Shown: positions 1 through 8,948, counted from the stretch's first letter. The stretch is 64,000 nt of DNA from Maribacter sp. (GCA_022865355.1 JALHST010000272.1:21414-85413); one strand, 5' to 3'. Notes: generated from the letters alone by a model not told the origin. Numbers and translations are program-made.

Positions 1-1
1 T

Positions 2-1978
2 GTCTTGAAAAGAACTCCGGGGGTCATCGTATCGCAAGATGAACTGCAGGTGCGCAACCAATCAGTGACCGTCTATATCAACGATCGTAAAGTGCAACTT
101 TCACCACAGGAAGTAAAGGATTTGTTGGAAAATTATTCAGGGGAAAACATTAAATCGATCGAGGTCATCAATAACCCGCCCGCAAAGTATGATGCCGAAG
201 GAGGCCCCATTCTAAATATAATAACCAACCGCAATATATCATTGGGCTATAAAGGCAATGTCAACGGCACCTATACCCAATCTGTTTTTCCAAAATATAC
301 CTTGGGCACTTCCCAATTTTATAAGACCAAAAAATTGAATGTTTTCGCCTCCTATTCCTTTGGACCAAGAAAAGATTTGAACAAAGTTGAAAGCACTACG
401 AACTTTATCGATGATACCGGGATTTTTTCGAGATGGGGAACCAATTTTAGTAGGGTTACTAAGACCCAGACCCATACGACCCAGCTAAACATTGATTATA
501 CCTTTGACGAGCAAAACCAACTTAACTTTGCATCGAACCTTTTGTTGTCGCCGAATAAAACACACAAATACCAGCAAAACACCGAGATACGCAATGCACA
601 ATATGTGCTTGATTCGCTATTTACGACCCAAAGCTACTTATTCGAGGACAAGAATAACCTATCTGCCGACCTTACCTACAAACATAGTTTTAAGAAAGCG
701 GGCAACCTGCAATTAAATGGGCATTACACGAAATTCAATTTTAATAAGACCCAGGATGCCCAGTCAGATTACTACGCCCCGGATGGGCAATTTATGAGGG
801 AATTTGATTTTTTTACCGATGCCGAGCAAGCGGTGGAGATTTATACCGCCCAGTTGGATGTATCCTCGACAATGGGGAGTGTAAATTATGAAACGGGCTT
901 AAAGGGATCTTTTATAGATTCTAAAAGCGGGCTAGGATTCTATAATGTGAACAATGCCATTCGCACCCTTGCCCCTGCCTTATCCGACGACTATCGCTAT
1001 AATGAAGAAGTGTACGCAGCGTATTTGAGTTTGTCGAAAGATTGGGAAAAATTCAATTTAAAGGGGGGGCTCCGGGGCGAATATACCAAGAGTTCCGGCT
1101 ATTCGGTTTCTTTAAGCCAAATCAACGATTTGGGCTATTTTGAATTGTTCCCGACCTTCTACCTTTTGTATACCATTAGCGACGCCCATAGTTTGGCCTT
1201 CAATTATTCACGGAAATTAGATCGCCCGCGCTACGAGGACTTGAACCCTTTCAGGAATTATGTGAATGAAAATAATTTTATAGAAGGAAACCCCAATTTG
1301 GTGCCTAGCTTCAGCAACAATTTTAATCTGAATTATACCTTGAATGGTGAGTTTATCTTTGACTTTTACTACAGGGACAACGGAAATTATATCTCGACGC
1401 TCGCATTCCAGGACAATCAAAATTTTATTTTAAAGGATATTTCCCAAAATGTTCTGGGAAGTACTTCGTACGGTTTTGATTTCAATTATGGCAAATCGAT
1501 AACGGAAGGATGGTATCTGTATAGCTATCTCTCGATTTTTCACGAAGAAGAAAGCTTTATTGCGATTGAAAGTAACGATCAGACCGTTACGAACAGTGTC
1601 AACGGTGCCTATATCGACCTCACGAACTACATCACTTTATCAAAGGATGGCACTTTTAAAGGCGAATTGGGGATAGCCTATCTTTCGGGTTTTCTGGAGG
1701 GCTCCTATAAGCAAAAAGAAACCACTAATCTGACCTTGGGCTTAAGAAAGTCGTTTTGGAACAAAAGGGCCTTATTAAGCCTGCAGGCCAATGATTTGCT
1801 CAATAAGGCCAAGAACCTAATCTATTCCCGATATCTCAATCAGGACAATGGATTTCTGGCGAGACCCGAGACCCAGTACGTCCGATTGGGACTAACCCTT
1901 AATTTTGGCAATTTTAGGTTGGAGGACAATGCCCGGGATATCGATAAAAACGAACGGGAACGCTTAAATAAGGAATGA
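2..1978 (+). CDS. Outer-membrane beta-barrel family protein, 5' truncated by window edge
   Basis: The frame is open from the first bases and has no start codon inside the window, so this is the C-terminal 659 or so residues of a larger protein. The first visible part (LKRTPGVIV, then SIEVINNPPAKYDAEGG and INIITN-like NIITNRN) is the end of a TonB-dependent plug domain. The rest alternates aromatic and polar residues as expected for a 20-plus-strand barrel and ends in a typical strand (YVRLGLTLNFGNFRL). This pattern is that of the OMP_b-brl_3 group of TonB-receptor-like proteins, which usually carry an N-terminal carboxypeptidase-regulatory-like domain, here outside the window. The ligand cannot be told. 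The barrel end is followed by a charged tail of about 15 residues. The gene converges on the next gene with a gap of 45 bp. Confidence 0.85.
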   Translation, partial: VLKRTPGVIVSQDELQVRNQSVTVYINDRKVQLSPQEVKDLLENYSGENIKSIEVINNPPAKYDAEGGPILNIITNRNISLGYKGNVNGTYTQSVFPKYTLGTSQFYKTKKLNVFASYSFGPRKDLNKVESTTNFIDDTGIFSRWGTNFSRVTKTQTHTTQLNIDYTFDEQNQLNFASNLLLSPNKTHKYQQNTEIRNAQYVLDSLFTTQSYLFEDKNNLSADLTYKHSFKKAGNLQLNGHYTKFNFNKTQDAQSDYYAPDGQFMREFDFFTDAEQAVEIYTAQLDVSSTMGSVNYETGLKGSFIDSKSGLGFYNVNNAIRTLAPALSDDYRYNEEVYAAYLSLSKDWEKFNLKGGLRGEYTKSSGYSVSLSQINDLGYFELFPTFYLLYTISDAHSLAFNYSRKLDRPRYEDLNPFRNYVNENNFIEGNPNLVPSFSNNFNLNYTLNGEFIFDFYYRDNGNYISTLAFQDNQNFILKDISQNVLGSTSYGFDFNYGKSITEGWYLYSYLSIFHEEESFIAIESNDQTVTNSVNGAYIDLTNYITLSKDGTFKGELGIAYLSGFLEGSYKQKETTNLTLGLRKSFWNKRALLSLQANDLLNKAKNLIYSRYLNQDNGFLARPETQYVRLGLTLNFGNFRLEDNARDIDKNERERLNKE

Positions 1979-2023
1979 TTTATCCGCGGGCACAAGTTGT
2001 GCCTATTTCCCGACCGTAGGTAC

Positions 2024-3130
2024 TCAATCCTGCCATTCGGCAATAAATAAATTCGTATCCCTTCCGCCCCCATTGTTCCGATTGCTTGAGAAGGCTAAAT
2101 GTTTCCCGTCGTTTGAAAATACGGGGAAGGCGTCGAAGGTTTGACCGTGGGTGACCCTTTCCAAATTTTTCCCATCGAGATCGATCAGATACAGGTTAAA
2201 GGGAAATCCTTTTTCCGCCTCAAAATTGCTCGCAAACAGCACTTTTTTCCCAGAAGGCGTAAAGAACGGACACCAATTTGCATTCCCTAAAAAGGTCAAT
2301 TGTTTCAGATCGCTACCATCGGCATTGCAGAGAAACAGTTCCATTTCGGTCGGTTGCACCAAACCCTGCGCGAGTAATTCCTTATATTCTTTGATAGCCG
2401 CTTCGGTCTTGGGGCGTGAAGCCCTAAAAATAATTTTGCTGCCATCCGGGGAGAAAAAAGCCCCCCCGTCATAGCCCAGTTCATGGGTTATCTGTTGTAC
2501 ATTCTTCCCATCAAGATCCATGGTATACAGTTCCAGGTCGCCGCTGCGCATCGAGGTAAAGACGATCTTGTCACCCTTTGGGGATACGGTAGCCTCGGCA
2601 TCATACCCAGGCGTGTTCGTTAATTGCCCAACTATATTTCCTTTTAGATCGGCCTTAAAAATATCGAACGAATCGTACACGGGCCATACATATTTGCCAT
2701 TCTTTCGCAAGGGCACCTCAGGGCATTCGGTATCTATCAAATGGGTGGAACCATAGATAATATGTTGGTTGTCGGGCAGAAAATAGGAACAGGTGGTACG
2801 GCCCTTGCCGGTACTGACCATAGCGGGTCTTTGATCTTTGAAATTATCCTGTATGTTCATCAGAAATATTTGATCGCACTGCAGGCCCCAGCCTGGATTA
2901 TTCGATTGGAAAACCATTTGTTTATCATCAAAGCTCCAATACGCCTCGGCATTGTCCCCTCCAAAGGTGATTTGTCGAATTGACTTAAAATGCTTTTCAC
3001 CGGCATAGATCAAGGTATCGGATCCCGCCATCAAGGAAGGAGTTTCTTTTTGGGTCTCCTCGGTCTTCTTTGGATCGGTCTTGCAAGTGACCAATAACAT
3101 TAACAAAAAAAAGAGCGCAAAAGTTCTCAT
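2024..3130 (-). CDS. PD40 / TolB-like beta-propeller lipoprotein
   Basis: Protein of 368 residues. The start at 3130 (MRTFALFFLLMLLVTC) is chosen because it gives a clean lipoprotein signal with the lipobox Cys at residue 16; the longer frame adds 18 residues with no signal character. After a Lys/Glu-rich linker, it carries repeated WD40-like blades of the PD40 type, with motifs such as YDAEATVSPKGDKIVFTSMR, YDGGAFFSPDGSKIIFRASR and FPVFSNDGKHLAFSSNR. Such proteins resemble TolB C-terminal propellers and bacterial WD40-like periplasmic proteins. A six-bladed propeller facing the periplasm is likely. No catalytic domain is visible, so a binding or scaffold role is inferred. It converges with the barrel gene and is divergent from the M28 peptidase. 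Confidence 0.8.
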   Translation of the reverse strand: MRTFALFFLLMLLVTCKTDPKKTEETQKETPSLMAGSDTLIYAGEKHFKSIRQITFGGDNAEAYWSFDDKQMVFQSNNPGWGLQCDQIFLMNIQDNFKDQRPAMVSTGKGRTTCSYFLPDNQHIIYGSTHLIDTECPEVPLRKNGKYVWPVYDSFDIFKADLKGNIVGQLTNTPGYDAEATVSPKGDKIVFTSMRSGDLELYTMDLDGKNVQQITHELGYDGGAFFSPDGSKIIFRASRPKTEAAIKEYKELLAQGLVQPTEMELFLCNADGSDLKQLTFLGNANWCPFFTPSGKKVLFASNFEAEKGFPFNLYLIDLDGKNLERVTHGQTFDAFPVFSNDGKHLAFSSNRNNGGGRDTNLFIAEWQD

Positions 3131-3261
3131 AGGATGCTTAATTTCGTGAAACAGTACATTGAATTTGTGATTGACCATATTCAAGTTGGCAGGTTGATCA
3201 AGCTTTGACAGGTTGCTTAGGCTTGTTTATGAATTATTAATAAAAATTTTTGACAAATATC

Positions 3262-4485
3262 ATGAATAGAATACTCTTATTCCTAGTCCTGGCAATTTTT
3301 TTTTCCTGTAAACACAAAGCACAGGAAGTAGTTAGTTTAAAAGACGATGCGACTTTTTTGGCCAGCGATAGCCTGGGAGGGCGTGAAACGGGAACCCCTT
3401 ATGAACTGAAGGCCGCAAAGTATCTTTCAGAGCGCATGAAGACCATCGGATTATTGCCCAAAGGCAATACGGACACCTATTTTCAGACCTTTACCTTTAA
3501 ACCTAAAAAAGACCCCCATCAAGAAGTACAATTTACTTCGGGCGATAGTACCATTACCGGCACCAATGTCATCGGGTTTTTGGATAATAAGGCCGAGAAT
3601 ACGGTGATCATCGGGGCACATTACGATCATTTGGGTATGGGGGGCGATGGATCCTTGTATCGCGAGGGCGCAGCCATTCACAATGGGGCCGACGACAATG
3701 CCAGCGGGGTATCGGTACTTTTGCATTTAGCAGATAGCCTAAAAACGAGTCAGTTGAAAGGCAATAATTATCTTTTTATCGCCTTTTCCGGCGAGGAAAT
3801 GGGGCTGTTGGGAAGTAACTATTTCGTTAAAAATGCAACCATCGACCTCTCCAAGGTCGATTATATGTTGAATATGGATATGGTCGGACGACTTCGGGAA
3901 GATAAGACCCTAGCGGTGAGCGGTACCGGCACGTCCCCGAGATGGGCCCAGGTGCTGAACGCGACCAATCCCAGCTTTAAATTGGTACTAAACGAGTCCG
4001 GGGTAGGCCCCTCGGACCATACGTCGTTTTATTTACAGGACATACCCGTCTTGCATTTTTTTACGGGCCAGCATGAGGATTACCATAAGCCATCGGATGA
4101 TTTCGATAAATTGAATTATGAGGGGATGCAGCTGATTACCAAGTATATTATGGCGATTATTACCGAACTGAACGACGACCCGAAACTGGCCTTTAAAAAA
4201 ACCAAGAACGAAAGCGAAGAAGTACCCCGATTTAAGGTGGCCTTGGGAGTCGTACCCGATTATCTCTTTGATGGTAAGGGCATGCGCATCGATGGCATCA
4301 GTGAAGATAAACCGGCCCAAAAAGCCGGACTCCAAAAAGGCGATATCGTAGTACAGTTGGGAGATAGCGTGGTGGTCGATATGATGAGCTATATGCGTGC
4401 CCTATCCAGTTTTGAGGAGGGGAATTCGACCAAGGTGGTCGTGGATCGCAACGGGAAGAAAGTTGAGGTACAGGTCACTTTTTAG
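3262..4485 (+). CDS. M28 family metallopeptidase lipoprotein with C-terminal PDZ domain
   Basis: Protein of 407 residues starting at the ATG at 3262; an upstream TTG would add four residues ahead of an already complete lipoprotein signal (FLVLAIFFSC, Cys16). The M28 zinc-aminopeptidase fold is shown by GAHYDHLGMGG (His120, Asp122), NGADDNASG (Asp145), FSGEEMGLLGS (Glu178, Glu179), NMDMVGR (Asp206) and a later HEDYHKPSDD histidine, which together supply both zinc ligands and the general base. Residues about 320-405 form a PDZ domain (MRIDGISEDKPAQKAGLQKGD). This M28-PDZ arrangement is common in Bacteroidota and acts as a periplasmic or outer-membrane-anchored aminopeptidase. It is divergent from the propeller lipoprotein. 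Confidence 0.9.
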   Translation: MNRILLFLVLAIFFSCKHKAQEVVSLKDDATFLASDSLGGRETGTPYELKAAKYLSERMKTIGLLPKGNTDTYFQTFTFKPKKDPHQEVQFTSGDSTITGTNVIGFLDNKAENTVIIGAHYDHLGMGGDGSLYREGAAIHNGADDNASGVSVLLHLADSLKTSQLKGNNYLFIAFSGEEMGLLGSNYFVKNATIDLSKVDYMLNMDMVGRLREDKTLAVSGTGTSPRWAQVLNATNPSFKLVLNESGVGPSDHTSFYLQDIPVLHFFTGQHEDYHKPSDDFDKLNYEGMQLITKYIMAIITELNDDPKLAFKKTKNESEEVPRFKVALGVVPDYLFDGKGMRIDGISEDKPAQKAGLQKGDIVVQLGDSVVVDMMSYMRALSSFEEGNSTKVVVDRNGKKVEVQVTF

Positions 4486-4559
4486 AAAGAGACCTCGGCA
4501 TCCATCATTATAGCAATACAAGCGACACCCAAGGAAAGTCGATGTGGCAAGAATAGGAG

Positions 4560-4640
4560 TCAAAATCGGATGGATTGCCCCGTCGCATGCTGGCTTTAGG
4601 CCGATATGGCTTACGGTTTTCGGTTCCTCGCAATGCCAGT
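4560..4640. repeat. REP-like intergenic remnant
   Basis: The stretch has the GATTGCC...GTCGC...CCTCGCAATGCC pattern, in which the GCAATGCC end is roughly complementary to the GGATTGCC start. It looks like a decayed palindromic repeat of the type scattered in bacterial genomes. It is a weak call from one copy. Confidence 0.3.
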
Positions 4641-4665
4641 TAGCAACAACTTCACGATTTTTCCT

Positions 4666-4673
4666 TAAATTTG
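4666..4673 (+). promoter_or_regulatory. -7 promoter element (TAAATTTG) of the dus gene
   Basis: TAAATTTG matches the Bacteroidota -7 consensus TAnnTTTG exactly. No clear -33 TTG is seen about 20 bp upstream. Transcription from here would begin near 4680, which rules out the TTG at 4671 as a translation start and supports a start near 4698. Confidence 0.5.
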
Positions 4674-4697
4674 CATCCCAAAATAAGAAAAACAGAC

Positions 4698-5693
4698 TTG
4701 GTCAAAATTGGCGAAATAGAATTACCCGAGTTTCCTTTACTCCTCGCTCCTATGGAGGATGTAAGCGACCCTCCGTTTCGTGCCCTTTGCAAAGAACAGG
4801 GGGCCGATGTGGTCTATACCGAGTTCATCTCATCGGAAGGCTTGATACGCGATGCCGCCAAAAGCGTCATGAAATTGGATATCTATGAGAAGGAACGCCC
4901 GGTGGGCATACAGATCTTTGGCGCCAATCTCGATTCGATGCTGCAGACGGTCGATATTGTCGAGCGGAGTAATCCCGACATTATCGATATCAATTTTGGC
5001 TGTCCTGTAAAAAAGGTAGTGTGCAAGGGGGCAGGTGCCGGTATTTTAAAGGATATCCCCCTGATGGTCAAATTGACGGGGGAAATGGTGAAGCGCACGA
5101 ATTTGCCGATTACCGTCAAGACCCGTTTGGGATGGGACCACGACTCGATCAAGATCGTCGAAGTGGCCGAACGATTGCAGGATGTGGGCTGTAAAGCCAT
5201 CGCGATTCATGGCCGCACCCGGGTGCAGATGTATAAGGGGGAAGCCGACTGGCGGCCCATTGCCGAGGTAAAGAACAATCAGCGCATGCATATCCCCATT
5301 TTTGGGAACGGGGATATCGATTCCCCGGAAGCCGCAATGAAAATGCGGGACGAATATGGTCTCGATGGTGCTATGATCGGTCGCGCGAGCATTGGCTATC
5401 CCTGGTTCTTTAAGGAAGTAAAGCACTATTTTAGAACGGGGACCCATTTAGCGGCGCCCACCATGGAGGAACGCGTTGATGCCGCAAGACGGCATCTTGA
5501 AATGGCGATTGCCTGGAAAGGCGAAACTTTGGGAGTTTTTGAAACCCGTCGCCATTATACCAATTACTTCAAGGGGATTCCCAATTTTAAGGAATATCGC
5601 ATGAGAATGGTAACCAGTGACCAATCTGCCGATGTTTTTGCAGCTTTTGAGGACGTCCTGGAGAAATTTGGGGATTACCAGTTCGCCCTTTAA
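4698..5693 (+). CDS. dusB: tRNA-dihydrouridine synthase (DusB type)
   Basis: Protein of about 331 residues that reduces uridines in the D-loop of tRNA using FMN and NADPH. The family start is seen as LVKIGEIELPEFPLLLAPMEDVSDPPFR. The TTG at 4698 is preferred since the upstream TTG at 4671 lies inside a -7 promoter element; no ATG fits. Hallmarks are INFGCPVKKVVCKGAGAGIL (the catalytic Cys lies in this GCP...CKGAGA block), ITVKTRLGWD, AIHGRTRVQMYKG and GNGDIDSPEAA plus GAMIGRASIGYPWFF for FMN phosphate binding. Length is normal. The neighbouring permease gene ends 2 bp away on the opposite strand, so the two converge. Confidence 0.92.
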   Translation: MVKIGEIELPEFPLLLAPMEDVSDPPFRALCKEQGADVVYTEFISSEGLIRDAAKSVMKLDIYEKERPVGIQIFGANLDSMLQTVDIVERSNPDIIDINFGCPVKKVVCKGAGAGILKDIPLMVKLTGEMVKRTNLPITVKTRLGWDHDSIKIVEVAERLQDVGCKAIAIHGRTRVQMYKGEADWRPIAEVKNNQRMHIPIFGNGDIDSPEAAMKMRDEYGLDGAMIGRASIGYPWFFKEVKHYFRTGTHLAAPTMEERVDAARRHLEMAIAWKGETLGVFETRRHYTNYFKGIPNFKEYRMRMVTSDQSADVFAAFEDVLEKFGDYQFAL

Positions 5694-5694
5694 A

Positions 5695-6891
5695 CTAGGT
5701 TATCAATTTTTTTGTAACCCTACTACTCGCGATTTTTGAGGCGATTAAGCCCAAAACACTGATGGTTCCCAGCACAATAAAAACATTTATCACTTGATAC
5801 GTTACCGGGTACGGTAAGGAAGGCGTGATTTTGAGCCATCCGAACATAATCTGGGAGCCTATCAGCAGGGAGGCCAAAAGCACTCCGATGATCCCCCCGA
5901 TGCTTGTGACCAATATGCCTTGTATAAAATAAATATGGCGAAGTTCTTTCAAGGTGGTGCCAAGACTATATAAGGTTTTTGAATTCTGTTGCTTGTCTAA
6001 TATCATCATGATGATGGCGCCCACTACGTTAAAAAGGGCGATGATCAGGACCAGGGTAAAGATGAGATAGGTGGCCAGGTTTTCAGTATTCAGCATGCGA
6101 TGCAGTGAACTATTCTGTTCTTGACGATCTTTTAAAACGACCTGGTCGGCAAAAATTTTTGATACTTCGTTTTTAATGGTATTCATATCGGCATCTTTGG
6201 TCAACTTTAAATTGATGCCGGAAATTTGTGTACTATCCTTTTCCAACAGGGCCTGTACCAAGGAAAGATCGGTAAAAATATACTTCCTATCGAGGTTTTC
6301 TTCAATTTGATAGACGCCACTGATAACCATGGGGAGTTCATTGTATGGTTTTGTTTGTTGTGACAGAAATCCTTTTCCAGGTTTTGCCGCCAATACCACC
6401 AGGGGATCCTGGTATTGGTTCAGGCTTAGTCCGAGTATATTGGCGATATCGTAACCCACCACTCCCTGCCGATGATCTATCTGCCAATCCCCAAAATAGA
6501 GTGTACTATCGATTTCGGTAGCCTTCGTATAATTGGTATCGACGCCTTTGATATAGGCATTGTGATATTTCTTTTTGTAGGATAGGTATACTTGTTCCTC
6601 GATTTCCTTTGAATAGGATGCGATGCCCTTGATTTCCCCTAATTTTTTTTCTTGTGCGGCAGTTATGGAGAAGAATTTTCCAGTGGCCGGGGTCGCTTTG
6701 AGGTCCGGGTCGAAGGAGTTGCTAAAGGATAGGCTAAAGGACTTAAGGCCTGCAAACCCGGAAAGGACAATAAAAAGGGAAGCAGATCCGATGACAATGA
6801 CCAAAAAGGTAATAAAATTGATGATGTTGACCGCACTTTGGCTGCTTTTGGAACGAACGTAGCGTTTTGCGATATATAACGGAAAGTTCAA
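5695..6891 (-). CDS. FtsX-like ABC transporter permease (LolC/LolE type)
   Basis: Protein of 398 residues with the four-TM MacB/FtsX architecture: one TM near residues 20-50 (NIINFITFLVIVIGSASLFIVL), a large periplasmic domain to about 265, then three TMs (YLIFTLVLIIALFNVVGAIIMMIL, ILVTSIGGIIGVLLASLLIG, VINVFIVLGTISVLGLIAS). The N-terminal LYIAKRYVRSKSSQSAVNIIN block and the FNVVGAIIMMILDKQ block are typical of LolC/E, which extract lipoproteins from the inner membrane. The cognate LolD ATPase is not in the window, as is usual in Flavobacteriia. It lies 2 bp downstream of rbfA and is probably co-transcribed with it. Confidence 0.85.
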   Translation of the reverse strand: MNFPLYIAKRYVRSKSSQSAVNIINFITFLVIVIGSASLFIVLSGFAGLKSFSLSFSNSFDPDLKATPATGKFFSITAAQEKKLGEIKGIASYSKEIEEQVYLSYKKKYHNAYIKGVDTNYTKATEIDSTLYFGDWQIDHRQGVVGYDIANILGLSLNQYQDPLVVLAAKPGKGFLSQQTKPYNELPMVISGVYQIEENLDRKYIFTDLSLVQALLEKDSTQISGINLKLTKDADMNTIKNEVSKIFADQVVLKDRQEQNSSLHRMLNTENLATYLIFTLVLIIALFNVVGAIIMMILDKQQNSKTLYSLGTTLKELRHIYFIQGILVTSIGGIIGVLLASLLIGSQIMFGWLKITPSLPYPVTYQVINVFIVLGTISVLGLIASKIASSRVTKKLIT

Positions 6892-6893
6892 AA

Positions 6894-7286
6894 CTAGGAT
6901 TTTTTTCTTTTTGGCAGCAGATTGGGATCTGTAATAGGGTTTCCCCCGCCCTTTAGCGACTGTTCTATGTTTTCTATATAGTCTAGCGAATCGTCAAGAT
7001 AGAAGAGGAGTTCGGGCACGCGGCGCATCTGGTTTCTTGTCCGCTGCGACAGCTCATGTTTGATCAAGGGCTGGTTCGATTTAATCCCTACCATAAGTTC
7101 CTTGGCCTCGGCGGTCGGGAAGATGCTCAAATATACCTTGGCATGGGAGAGGTCTGTAGTAACCGAAACCTTGGTGACCGAAATGAGGATGCTGCGCATA
7201 CCTCCGGCGATGGCCGCCCGTTGCAAAATATCGACTATATCTTTTTGAATTACCCCGGCGATCTTTTTTTGGCGCTGTGTTTCCAT
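6894..7286 (-). CDS. rbfA: 30S ribosome-binding factor RbfA
   Basis: Protein of 130 residues needed for late 16S rRNA 5'-end maturation and 30S assembly. The start METQRQKKIAGVIQKDIVDIL at 7286 is the normal family N-terminus; the longer frame adds 14 Cys/Phe-rich residues with no homology. The KH-type fold is recognisable in SVTKVSVTTDLSHAKVYLSIFP and in the C-terminal VPELLFYLDDSLDYIENIEQSLK block. Followed after 2 bp by the permease gene, an arrangement commonly seen in Flavobacteriia. Confidence 0.92.
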   Translation of the reverse strand: METQRQKKIAGVIQKDIVDILQRAAIAGGMRSILISVTKVSVTTDLSHAKVYLSIFPTAEAKELMVGIKSNQPLIKHELSQRTRNQMRRVPELLFYLDDSLDYIENIEQSLKGGGNPITDPNLLPKRKKS

Positions 7287-7388
7287 GGGGCAAAAGTACA
7301 AACAAAACTGTTGAAACCCTATTTTCAAAGTCCGCCGTTATCGGTCTATTGAAATAATAGATTTTACTTGCCCAAAAGGTCATTGGTG

Positions 7389-7569
7389 GGCCTTCTTTTT
7401 CTGTAGTGTAGCGAAGGCGGGCGTGAAGGACGCGGGAAGCCTTGGACCGCGTTTAGCCCGCATGAACGGTTCCCATATGTGTCAACTTATGGGAAACACC
7501 TAATGAAAAAGTGTCCTTTCCACCTAAGGCGGACACGTTTGGGCCTCTTTTTGGACAAGCAAAAAGAGG
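7389..7569 (-). repeat. Interspersed ~180-bp repeat, copy A
   Basis: Intergenic and non-coding. Its reverse complement aligns along nearly its full length with copies at 21726-21887 and 21974-22134, sharing blocks such as GGACACTTTTTCATTAGGTG, GCGGGCTAAACGCGGTCCA, GGCTTCCCGCGT and CGCTACACTACAGAAAAAGA. It contains a perfect stem CCTCTTTTTG/CAAAAAGAGG at one end and GTGTCC/GGACAC internally. This element fills most of the 458-bp gap between rbfA and the epimerase gene. Confidence 0.75.
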
Positions 7570-7744
7570 GAAGAAAAAACATAATTTTTCAGCCTTGAAG
7601 GCATTCAAAGGATAGTTTTGAGTCTACAACGACATGAAGAAGAAGAAAGGTCCTTTATTCATGAAAAAATATTCAAACAACAAGTTCTTTCAAAATCGTA
7701 TTTTTGAAATAGTCGGGATGAGAAAAAACTAGGCAAAAAAACAA

Positions 7745-8152
7745 ATGAATAAAATCGAACATATCGGAATTGCCGTACAGGATCTTAAAACTGCGAATAG
7801 TTTGTATGCAAAATTGTTCGGGATGCCCCATTATAAAACGGAAGCGGTCCCCTCGGAAGGGGTCAATACCTCTTTCTTTCAGGTGGGGCCCAATAAAATA
7901 GAATTGTTGGAGGCTACCGACGCGGAGAGTCCTGTTGCGAAATTCCTGGCCAAAAAAGGGGAGGGCATGCACCATATCGCCTTTTCCGTTACCGATATCG
8001 AAGCGGAGATGGTAAGATTGAAAAAAGAAGGCTTTGTTCTCTTAAGTGAAAAACCAAAGCTTGGGGCCGATAATAAATTGGTGGTCTTTCTACATCCTAA
8101 ATCTACTCATGGAGTGTTGATCGAATTGTGTCAGGAAATTGAGGGGCGGTAG
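7745..8152 (+). CDS. mce: Methylmalonyl-CoA epimerase (VOC superfamily)
   Basis: Protein of 135 residues that interconverts (S)- and (R)-methylmalonyl-CoA between propionyl-CoA carboxylase and methylmalonyl-CoA mutase. The N-terminus NKIEHIGIAVQDLKTANSLYAKLFG supplies the first metal-ligand His. Further family markers are FFQVGPNKIELLEAT (Glu ligand), GMHHIAFSVTDIEAEM (second His) and HPKSTHGVLIELCQE (final Glu). Length is normal for a two-module VOC enzyme. The propionyl-CoA carboxylase-type genes lie about 10 kb away at 17872-21439; the mutase is not in the window. Confidence 0.92.
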   Translation: MNKIEHIGIAVQDLKTANSLYAKLFGMPHYKTEAVPSEGVNTSFFQVGPNKIELLEATDAESPVAKFLAKKGEGMHHIAFSVTDIEAEMVRLKKEGFVLLSEKPKLGADNKLVVFLHPKSTHGVLIELCQEIEGR

Positions 8153-8220
8153 CTGATTTTGCTTGCGGTCTTTAAAAATAAACTGTAATATTGCACCCGC
8201 TAAGTTCTATTTTGAATTTG

Positions 8221-8249
8221 GCCCCTCCCGATAGTTATCGGGAGCTATC
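8221..8249 (+). repeat. Left copy of a perfect 29-bp inverted repeat
   Basis: This 29-bp stretch is the exact reverse complement of 12271-12299. Its core CTCCCGATAGTTATCGGGAG is itself a perfect 9-2-9 palindrome. The pair encloses the tRNA and both downstream cargo segments. Confidence 0.85.
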
Positions 8250-8269
8250 TGGGGAATTTTTTACATATT

Positions 8270-8343
8270 GGTCCTATAGCTCAGTTGGTTAGAGCACCTG
8301 ACTCATAATCAGGTGGTCCCTGGTTCGAGCCCAGGTGGGACCA
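8270..8343 (+). tRNA. tRNA with CAT anticodon (elongator Met or Ile2)
   Basis: A complete 74-nt cloverleaf can be folded: acceptor GGTCCTA/TGGGACC (one T-G wobble), D arm GCTCAGTTGGTTAGAGC, anticodon stem CCTGA/TCAGG with loop CTCATAA giving anticodon CAT, and T arm CCTGG/CCAGG with loop TTCGAGC. CCA is not encoded; the discriminator is A at 8343. The loop CTCATAA occurs both in elongator tRNA-Met and in the lysidine-modified tRNA-Ile2, and the sequence alone does not let me decide. It is not initiator-like. The 3' end is repeated at 10469 and 12203, marking it as an integration target. Confidence 0.95.
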
Positions 8344-8344
8344 C
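8332..8344 (+). repeat. att-like direct repeat, copy 1 (tRNA 3' end)
   Basis: CAGGTGGGACCAC is the 3' half of the T stem plus acceptor of the tRNA. The same 13 bp recur at 10469-10481 and 12204-12216. In all three places TGGTT stands six bases before it. This is the usual target pattern of tRNA-integrating tyrosine recombinases. Confidence 0.75.
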
Positions 8345-8350
8345 GAAGAT

Positions 8351-8390
8351 AAACCGTAATTTGCTATTTATTAGTATGTTGCGGTTTTTT
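8351..8390 (+). terminator. Weak hairpin-T tract after the tRNA
   Basis: AAACCGTAA pairs with TTGCGGTTT (one wobble) across a loop of about 19 nt, followed by T residues. It could end the tRNA transcript in its present context. The loop is long, so the call is weak. Confidence 0.4.
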
Positions 8391-8454
8391 GATTTGGATT
8401 TTTGTACGATTATTGTATGGTAAGTTCCATTTTTATAGGAAAACTTTTTGTTTT

Positions 8455-8697
8455 CTAATTGATATTTTGATATGAGAGTATTATTTGAATTATAAGCACA
8501 ATAAAAGTTAAAATCGCAACGCACATAGATACGATTGCTGATTTATTAGAAATCTTTGTGGCTTTCTTTGTAATTTCATTCAATTGAATATTAGATTCGG
8601 AAAGATTTAAAGTCAACTCTCTTAGTATTCTTTCATCCTCTTGATTATTTAACCTCTCATTTTGCCATTTTTCCAAACCCCCACTTTCGACTGCCAT
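8455..8697 (-). CDS. Small coiled-coil membrane protein, unknown function
   Basis: Protein of 80 residues, not recognised. The first 50 residues are rich in Glu, Asn, Leu and Lys with a heptad-like pattern (ILRELTLNLSESNIQLNEITKKATKI), followed by one hydrophobic segment at about 53-73 (SAIVSMCVAILTFIVLIIQII) and a short tail. This is an N-in or N-out tail-anchor-like topology. It lies inside the first tRNA cargo segment, in DNA that is visibly more AT-rich than the core genes, and is divergent from the BspA-like gene. Confidence 0.5.
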   Translation of the reverse strand: MAVESGGLEKWQNERLNNQEDERILRELTLNLSESNIQLNEITKKATKISNKSAIVSMCVAILTFIVLIIQIILSYQNIN

Positions 8698-8764
8698 TAA
8701 TTCCTAGAATCTTTTGAAAGTGATTTTATATTAGATAATATATCATTCCCCATAAATCGATTTG

Positions 8765-8838
8765 GTTTCTTGTAACCAACAATGATCTTTTCATTCAAAC
8801 CCCGAAAAGTTACGTTTTCATATCGAGGTTAGTTTTTT
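8765..8838 (+). repeat. Left direct repeat flanking the BspA-like gene
   Basis: About 74 bp that align without gaps to 10242-10315, with roughly seven mismatches by eye. The last 20 or more bases (ACGTTTTCATATCGAGGTTA and following T tract) are identical. The pair brackets the BspA-like gene as a cassette-like unit of about 1.55 kb. Confidence 0.75.
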
Positions 8839-8948
8839 ATCATAGGATAACTTCTAATAATGTAATCTATCCTAATAGATACTAATATCAACCTTATTCT
8901 TAGTTTTTCATACCGTTTATGAATACCTTCCAACAAACTTCTGTTGTT

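Noticed and set aside
8309..8524. Minus-strand frame running through the tRNA
   Set aside because: Its end lies on the complement of the tRNA gene (reading VVPPGLEPGTT), a well-known artefact of tRNA-overlapping frames.
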